From contig JAFNAH010000138.1 of assembly GCA_017860075.1 (NCBI GenBank), positions 1 to 5,325 of the forward strand: a DNA stretch of 5,325 bases. The letters are read 5' to 3'. Position 1 is the stretch's first letter. Every line of letters starts with the position of its first letter. The position numbers and the translations under genes were made by a program. Shown here piece after piece: positions 1 to 5,325 of the stretch. Source of the stretch: Acidobacteriota bacterium. GTDB taxonomy: Bacteria; Acidobacteriota; UBA6911. The notes below the pieces were generated by a model. That model was given only the letters and a program-made list of their open reading frames with translations, had not been told where the DNA came from and searched no databases.

Positions 1-3000
1 GGAGCGCTGGGTCGACCCGCGGAATTGGGCTTACGATTTCGATGAGGACCTGCCCGCAGGCGTGCGATGTGTCTTCCGCCTGCGCGCCGGGCTGAAGGCG
101 CTCTCGGGAAGCGAGCTCGTCGGCGAACGCACCTTTGCGTTTTCGACCGGCGGTCCGGCCATCATCTCGTCGCGGCCTTACGAAGGATCCACGCACATCG
201 ACGAAGAGCAGATTTTCATTCTGCAGCTTGATGGCGACGCAACCGAACCTTCCGTTCTTTCAAATGCGGCGTTTACCGTGGAGGGCATCGGCAGCCCCAT
301 CGGTGTACGGATCGTATCCGGTGAGGAAAGAGACGCCATCCTGAAGGCGTCGTTCCGGTACATGGGGAAACCGCCCGCTCACCTGATCCTTTTGCAGTGC
401 AGGCAACGGTTCCCTGCCGGAACGAAAGTAAACCTCGTCTGGGGCCGCGGCATCACGTCGCTGACGGGTGTGACGAACGAGCAGGACCAGGTTCTGCCTT
501 TCGTTGTCCGTACTCCGTTCGTCGCCACGTTTCACTGCCAGCGGGAGAATGCGCAGGAGGACTGCATTCCGATCACCCCGATGAGAATCTCCTTCTCGGC
601 CCCGGTCAAAGCATCGACAGTCCAGAAGGCGGTCCTGACCGGCCCCGCTGAGAAGCGGTGGCTTCCCAAGCTCCAGGCGTCTGACGATGAAAGCGACGAG
701 AAATACATCAGCGGAATCGTCTTCGAGGGACCGTTCCCCGAGAGATCGTCCTTCACGATAAGTCTTCCCTCCGGACTGGCTGATGATGCAGGCCGGCCTC
801 TGTCGAACGCAGGCAATTTTCCCCTGACGGTCAGGACCGGCGAGTACCCGGCGCTGGCGAAGTTTGCTGCCGGGTTCGGGATCCTCGAACTCAATGCCAA
901 TCCTCTCCTGCCGGTTACGCTCAGAAACGTCGAGCCGGAGATCTCAGCGAGGATGCTCGAGGTCGAGGGCGGCGAGGGAATGGTGGAACCCCCGGTGGAG
1001 AAGACGCGCGCACTCCCGGTTCGCGGAGAGATTGAGGGGAGAGTGCTGACGGTGCCTCCCGACAAGGTCGACCAGATGCTCCACTGGATCGGCGTGGTCC
1101 AGCAGCGGAATTGGGAAGACCGTGACAAGTCCATTTTCGGCAGCGTGACCGCTCCGAAGACACGGGCTTTCTCCATACCCAAACTGCACGGGTCCAAAGC
1201 CTTCGAAGTAATCGGCATCCCGATGAAGGCCGCCGGCTTTTACGTTGTGGAACTGAAGAGCGAACTGCTGGGAGCCGCTCTCCTCGGGGCGAGCAAGCCG
1301 ATGTACGTCGCGACCACCGCGCTGGTGACCAATCTCTCAGTGCACTTCAAGTGGGGCAACGAGTCCTCGCTCGTCTGGGTGACGACGCTTGACACAGCCC
1401 GGCCGGTGAACCAGGCGACGGTGCAGGTCCGGGACTGCGGGGGCAAGTTGCTCTGGGAAGGGAAGACGGACCGGGCGGGCCTTGCGCGTATCGACGGGTT
1501 GACTCCACCCGGCAAGGAGCCGAATTGCCCCGGTGAGCCTCGCGCATTCGGGCTATCTGTGAGCGCCCAACTGGGCGAGGACCTGGCCTTCGTCTCCTCG
1601 AACTGGAACCAGGGCATCGAGCCCTGGCGGTTCCAGCTCCCGCAGGAATATGAAGGTAGCGCCATGGTGGCGGCTCACTCTATCCTCGACCGGAGCCTCT
1701 TCCGGGCCGGCGAGACCGTTCACATGAAGCACATTTTGCGCCGTCGCCTGACATCCGGGTTCTCCGTACCGCAGACAAAAGACCTCCCTCAGAAAGTCGT
1801 GATTCAACACCTGGGCAGCGACCAGCGTTATACGATCCCCGACCTCCGGTGGGATGCACAAGGGTCGGCGGAGTCCGCCTGGACCATCCCGAAGGATGTC
1901 AAACTCGGCGCATACCAGGTCTCTCTTGATCGCGACAGCCCTGACGAACCGGGCGTGTTCTCCGGCTCGTTCCGGGTCGAAGAATATCGCGTGCCGCTCA
2001 TGAAGGCGGTAATACGCGCTCCCTCTGAACCGCAGATCGCGCCGGCCTCCGTCCCGCTGGACGTCACGATCACCTTCCTGTCGGGAGGCGGGGCCGGCGA
2101 TTTGCCTGTGAGGCTCCGTTACGATATCCAGCCAGGCTTTGGTCCCAGGCTGGATGATTTCGACGATTTTATCTTCTCCAACGGACAGGTCAAGGAAGGC
2201 CTCTTTCGCGGGTATCAAGAGGCGGAACCGGCGACTCGATTCGAAATGAAGACCGTCGACCTCACGCTGAATCCGCAGGGCTCCGTCAGGGCTGCTGTCA
2301 CCGACCTGCCGAAGGTCGACAAGCCCATGGCGATCGCAGCCGAGCTCGAGTTCAGGGATCCAAGCGGGGAAATCCAAACCGTGGCTTCCCGGATCCCGCT
2401 CTGGCCGGCACAGTGGAACGTGGGCCTGCGCCCGGACTCATGGACGCTTTCGAAGGATTCGTTGAAATTCCAGGCGGCGGTCGTGGACCTGGCAGGCAAA
2501 CCGGTTGTCGGGGCCCCTGTCAAAGTCGACTTGTTTCAGCGGCGGTATTTCTCCCACAGGAAACGACTTGTGGGCGGCTTCTATGCGTACGAAAACGGAA
2601 CCGAGGTCAGGAAGCTCGCGACGATCTGTGAAGGCAAGACAGACGGGCGCGGGCTCCTGATCTGCGAAAGGCCGTCGACCTTTTCCGGCAACCTCGTGTT
2701 GCAGGCGGAGGCGCAGGACCCGGCCGGGCGCCCTGTGTCAGTTCACAGAGACGTGTGGGTCGCCGGTTCCGAAGACTGGTGGTTCGACGCCGAGGACGGC
2801 GACCGCATGGACGTCCTGCCGGAATCCCGACGCTACGAACCCGGGCAGAAGGCACGGATCCAGGTCCGGATGCCGTTCCGCAAGGCTACCGCGCTCGTCA
2901 CGGTCGAGCGGGAGGGAATCGCCGACACTTTCGTAAAGGCACTGTCGGGCAAAGAACCGGTGATCGAGATCCCTGTAAAAGGCAATTACGGGCCCAATGT

Positions 3001-5325
3001 GTTCGTCTCGGTGCTGGCCGTTCGCGGCCGAGTCGGCGGGGTACAGCCGACCGCGACCGTCGATCTCGGCCGTCCTGCATACAAGCTTGGAATCACGGAG
3101 ATCTCGGTCGGATGGCGCGCTTACGAGCTCAAGGTCAAGGTGGCGTCGGACAGGCCGGTCTACAAGGTGCGCGAGAAGGCGGAGGTCTCCATCTCGGTGA
3201 CAACGCCCGAGGGCGGCGCTCCGCAACCCGGTGGAGAAGTGGCGGTGGCCGCGGTCGATGAGGGACTCCTCGAGCTGAAGAACAACGAGAGCTGGAATCT
3301 TCTCCAGGCCATGATGGCGCGTCGGCCCTATGGCGTGCAGACCTCCACCGCGCAGGGCCAGGTTATCGGGAAGCGCCACTTCGGGCTCAAAGCCATGCCG
3401 CAGGGAGGCGGGGGCGGGAGGCAACCGACGAGGGAGCTTTTCGACACACTGTTGTTATGGAAAGGCCGCGTCCCGCTGGATCAGAATGGCAACGCCGCGG
3501 TTGAAATCCCGCTCAACGATTCTCTGACCAGCTTCCGCATCGTGGCTGTGGCGACGGCCGGCCAGGTCAGATTCGGCACGGGCTCGACGACTATCCGGTC
3601 AACGCAGGATCTCATGATCCTGTCAGGTTTGGCCCCGGTGGTCAGGCAGGGAGATCGGTGCCGTCCCGCTTTCACTCTGCGCAATGCCTCCGGGCGGGCC
3701 ATGCAGGTCCATCTGGAGGCGCGCATAAAGGAACTTGCGAAGCAACCGGAGCCGGTGGACGTATCGCTCCCACCGGGCGAGTCGAAAGAAGTCAGCTGGG
3801 AAATCAGCGTGCCCGCAAACGTGGAATCGCTACACTACGAACTCGAGGCCGGGGCGGATGACCGTGTGACTGACCGGCTGAGTGTTGTGCAGAAGGTGGT
3901 CCCGTCCGTACCGGTACGGGCATACCAGGCGACCCTCACTCAGGTTGAAGGCGGTGTAAGCATGGAGGTCGAACGGCCCGGCGGTTCGATACCCGGGCGA
4001 GGAGGCGTTCAGGTCTCGCTGCGGCCGCGCCTGGCAGAGGGACTGACAGGCATCAGGGATTACATGGTGCGCTATCCCTACTCCTGCCTCGAACAGGAGA
4101 TTTCCAGAGCTGTAGCCCTGCGGGACAAACCACGCTGGAGCCAGATCATGGCTTACCTGCCTTCCTACATGGATTCGGATGGGCTGGTGAAGTATTTCCC
4201 GGCAGGCCTGACCGGCAGCGAGGTTCTGACGGCTTACCTGGTGTCGATCGCGGACGAAGCGGGGTGGGCGATACCGCAGGAAATGCGCCAACAGATGCTC
4301 GCCGGGCTGAAAGGCTTCGTCGAGGGACGGATAATGCGCAACTCTTCGCTCCCGACGGCCGACCTGACGATACGGAAGCTCGCGGCCCTCGAGGCTATTT
4401 CCCGCGCTGAGAAGATCGCGCCTGTCCAGCTATCCTCGCTCACGATCGAGCCTAACCTTTGGCCGACATCCGCAGTGCTTGACTGGCTGAACATCCTGGC
4501 GAGGACCGACGGGATCCGGAATCGGGAAGCCCGACTCGGCGAAGCCGATCAGATTCTACGGTCGCGCCTGAATTTCCAGGGCACAACCATGGGGTTCTCC
4601 ACCGAGAAGAGCGACTTCCTCTGGTGGCTCATGGTGTCTACCGATGCCAACGCGGTGCGCCTGATCCTGAGCCGGCTGGAGTCTCCCGCCTGGAAGGAAG
4701 ACATTCCTCGCCTGGTCCGGGGGGCGCTGGGGCGGCAGAGACAGGGCCGATGGATGACGACCACTGCCAATGCCTGGGGCGTGCTGGCGATGGAGAAATT
4801 CTCGAAGGTTTTCGAGAGCATCCCTGTCACCGGCACGACCACCACCTCGCTCGCGGGCCGCACCCAGACCCTGAAATGGAGTTCGAATCCGGACGGCGGT
4901 TCGTTTTCCTTCGACTGGCCCACGGGCAGGTCGCCCCTGGCAATCCGAGGCGAAGGAACCGGGAAACCGTGGGCAACGATCCTGGGCCTTGCCGCGATTC
5001 CACTGAAACAACCGGTCTCTACGGGCTACAAGATACGGAAGACGCTGATTCCTGTTGAGCAGAAGGAGCGCGGTGTCTGGAGCCGGGGGGACGTAGCACG
5101 GGTACGCCTGGAGATGGAATCCCAGTCGGACATGACCTGGGTCGTGGTGAGCGACCCGATCCCCGCAGGAGGCGCCATCTTTGGAACCGGGCTTGGGCGG
5201 GACTCACAGTTGCTGCGCCGCGGGGAGGATCACAAGGGTTGGGTGTGGCCGGCTTTCGAAGAGCGATCGTTCGAGGCTTACCGGGCCTACTATGAGTTCG
5301 TGCCAAAAGGGAACTGGACCGTCGA
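1..5325 (+). CDS. Large bacterial alpha-2-macroglobulin family protein (thioester-containing protease trap), partial at both ends
   Basis: The frame starting at base 2 is open across the whole window: 1,774 codons, no stop, no start assignable. Seen in order (residue 1 = base 2): Ig-like/MG sandwiches with FSTGGP (48-52), ALVTNLSVHFKWG (440-452) and SNWNQGIEPWRF (533-544); MG2 signature DRSLFRAGETVHMKH (563-577); YFSHRKRLVGGFYAYEN (849-865); bait-domain start YEPGQKARIQVRMPF (945-959) and end AAVDEGLLEL (about 1083-1092); A2M core FDTLLLW (1147-1153) and PLNDSLTSFR (1170-1179); thioester CLEQ (1362-1365); WMTTTANAWG (1584-1593); SDPIPAG (1717-1723) in the C-terminal MG domain. In this family the protein traps proteases: bait cleavage triggers collapse and exposes the thioester to attack by the protease. 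Location is inferred to be periplasmic or outer-membrane; the signal sequence lies upstream. E. coli YfhM is about 1,650 residues, so this is a longer form, probably over 1,850. Codon use is even throughout. Family assignment is very secure; the exact subfamily and partner genes are not. Confidence 0.95.
1319..1633 (+). other. Macroglobulin (MG) domain before MG2, with a probable disulfide
   Basis: This part of the A2M frame encodes residues 440-544. It opens with ALVTNLSVHFKWG, runs through SSLVWVTTLDT and a GKTDRAG turn, and closes with SNWNQGIEPWRF. The alternating hydrophobic pattern and the turn are those of a carboxypeptidase-regulatory/MG-like beta sandwich, as found just ahead of MG2 in bacterial A2Ms. 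Cysteines at residues 479 and 509 fall in the same domain and could pair, which would fit an exported protein. Domain borders are approximate. Confidence 0.7.
1661..1999 (+). other. MG2-type domain of the A2M protein
   Basis: Residues about 554-666 of the same frame. The signature DRSLFRAGETVHMKH at residues 563-577 corresponds to the D-R-x-L-[YF]-R-x-G-E-T-V motif of MG2 domains. The domain ends in FRVEEYRVPL at 657-666, the usual strand leading to the next MG domain. In A2M structures MG2 is part of the ring of macroglobulin domains that surrounds a trapped protease. The phenylalanine and alanine (LFRAG rather than the LYRPG form of YfhM) look typical of a longer subfamily, which I infer from memory rather than from an alignment. 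Confidence 0.8.
2834..3433 (+). other. Bait-region domain and candidate bait loop of the A2M protein
   Basis: Residues about 945-1144. The domain opens with YEPGQKARIQVRMPF and VTVEREGI and its conserved part ends in AAVDEGLLEL near residue 1092. The next fifty or so residues, before TRELFDTLLLW, are poorly conserved in character. They are rich in Gly, Gln, Ala and basic residues, include MARRPYG, GKRHFG and a run of five glycines at residues 1135-1139, and are likely unstructured. By position and composition this is the best candidate for the loop cut by target proteases. Dibasic KR and RR sites suggest sensitivity to trypsin-like enzymes, although RR is followed by Pro. Cleavage itself is inferred. 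Confidence 0.65.
3434..3700 (+). other. Core A2M domain
   Basis: Residues about 1145-1233. FDTLLLW at 1147-1153, a D-x-x-G-x-A turn, PLNDSLTSFR at 1170-1179 and the following VAVATAG match the most conserved block of the A2M family. FGTGSTTIRSTQDL and LAPVVRQGD, then TLRN, follow as in homologues. This domain links the bait loop to the thioester domain. A cysteine at residue 1220 (bases 3659-3661), directly after RQGDR, stands where I would expect a large hydrophobic residue. Confidence 0.85.
4022..4800 (+). other. Thioester domain (TED) of the A2M protein
   Basis: Residues about 1341-1600 form the alpha-helical thioester domain. It begins with LRPRLAEGLTGIRDYM, followed by YPYSCLEQ. Downstream, LPSYMDSDGLVKYFP, then TGSEVLTAYL (residues about 1404-1413), resemble the helices after the thioester in bacterial A2Ms. 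The domain closes around WMTTTANAWG (1584-1593), close to the T-A-N-A-W signature of the last helices. There is no histidine codon in frame anywhere between the thioester and residue 1744. Domain borders are approximate. Confidence 0.85.
4085..4096 (+). other. Internal thioester motif CLEQ
   Basis: TGC CTC GAA CAG encodes Cys1362-Leu-Glu-Gln1365, preceded by YPYS. In thioester proteins of the A2M/complement superfamily, the Cys thiol and the Gln side chain of CxEQ form a reactive thioester that attaches to attacking proteases. Both key residues are present, so the site looks functional. It contrasts with the second E. coli-type homologue (YfaS), which as I recall lacks it. The tyrosine four residues before Cys (residue 1358) matches a tyrosine reported to shield the thioester in a Salmonella A2M, by my recollection of that structure. 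Confidence 0.9.
5027..5325 (+). other. Start of the C-terminal macroglobulin (receptor-binding-like) domain, truncated by the window
   Basis: From YKIRKTLIPV (residue 1676 on) through GDVARVRLEM, WVVVSDPIPAG and FEAYRAYYEFVPKG to the window edge. The D-P-I/L-P-A-G motif and the AYRAYYEF strand are typical of the last MG domain of bacterial A2Ms. Homologues normally continue with a strand such as YTVRLN and end several dozen residues later, so the stop codon should lie roughly 150-300 bases beyond the window. That distance is an estimate from the family. Confidence 0.75.

Noticed and set aside
532..1218. Minus-strand open frame of 228 codons
   Set aside because: Ser/Pro/Arg-rich, no motif, antisense to well-patterned MG domains; a compositional shadow of the real gene.
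1553..2377. Minus-strand open frame of 274 codons
   Set aside because: It lies wholly antisense to the A2M frame, shows no recognisable motif, is rich in Arg/Gly/Asp as expected from reading GC-rich codons backwards, and the + strand motifs here (MG2 signature, FRVEEYRVPL) are unmistakable.
2755..3261. Plus-strand open frame of 168 codons in another frame
   Set aside because: Very Arg/Gly-rich sequence overlapping the conserved A2M frame; typical out-of-frame reading of GC-rich coding DNA.
3404..3421. Short G-rich run that might be a repeat or G-quadruplex signal
   Set aside because: It is explained by five glycine codons in the candidate bait loop; there are too few separate G-tracts to argue for a structural DNA element.
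2738..3424. Minus-strand open frame of 228 codons
   Set aside because: Antisense to the bait-region domain with its YEPGQKA and AVDEGLLEL motifs; His/Arg/Leu-rich and unpatterned.
3962..3964. Possible internal start (ATG) for a separate thioester-domain protein
   Set aside because: No ribosome binding site or frame break is visible and the frame is continuous with the A2M core upstream, as expected for one polypeptide.
1..5325. Search for tRNA, rRNA, CRISPR, insertion sequence, promoter or terminator
   Set aside because: No direct-repeat array, terminal inverted repeats, hairpin with T-run or RNA-like segment was seen; every base is accounted for by one coding frame.

Overview
The window lies entirely inside one very large protein-coding gene on the + strand. 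A single reading frame (codons starting at base 2, 5, 8 and so on) has no stop codon from the first base to the last. It gives 1,774 complete codons plus two bases of the next, and neither the start nor the stop codon is inside the window. I read the whole frame by eye and saw no frameshift. Motif after motif identifies the product as a bacterial alpha-2-macroglobulin (A2M): a secreted or periplasmic, thioester-containing protease trap related to E. coli YfhM, but larger.

Layout (residue 1 = codon at base 2). Bases 2 to about 1660 encode a run of N-terminal beta-sandwich (Ig-like/macroglobulin) domains. About 1660-2000 is the MG2-type domain with the DRSLFRAGETV signature. About 2000-2830 holds further MG domains. 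About 2834-3275 is the bait-region-bearing domain, ending in AAVDEGLLEL. About 3278-3433 is a low-complexity, glycine-rich stretch that is the best bait-loop candidate. About 3434-3700 is the core A2M domain (FDTLLLW ... PLNDSLTSFR). About 4020-4800 is the thioester domain with an intact YPYSCLEQ motif. About 4800-5325 covers the linker and the start of the C-terminal MG (receptor-binding-like) domain, cut by the window edge. The signal peptide or lipobox, the initiation site and roughly the last several dozen residues lie outside.

The DNA is GC-rich with mixed C/G-ending codons and some AGG/CGG arginine use. Together with the protein family, this suggests a Gram-negative bacterium, perhaps a proteobacterium in the broad sense or a related phylum. 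I cannot place it more precisely from sequence alone. Base composition and codon use look uniform, with no sign of a mobile element, RNA gene, CRISPR array, promoter or terminator.

Functionally, proteins of this family are thought to sit in the periplasm or on the outer membrane. An attacking protease cuts the bait loop, the protein collapses around it, and the buried Cys-Gln thioester can link covalently to the protease. The E. coli homologue is encoded beside pbpC (a peptidoglycan synthase), suggesting a role in protecting the cell when its envelope is breached. Whether that neighbour exists here cannot be seen. The points most worth a second look are the intact thioester in a thioester domain with no histidine, the unusual bait candidate, the cysteine pattern, and the large size. 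I found no previously undescribed multi-gene system.
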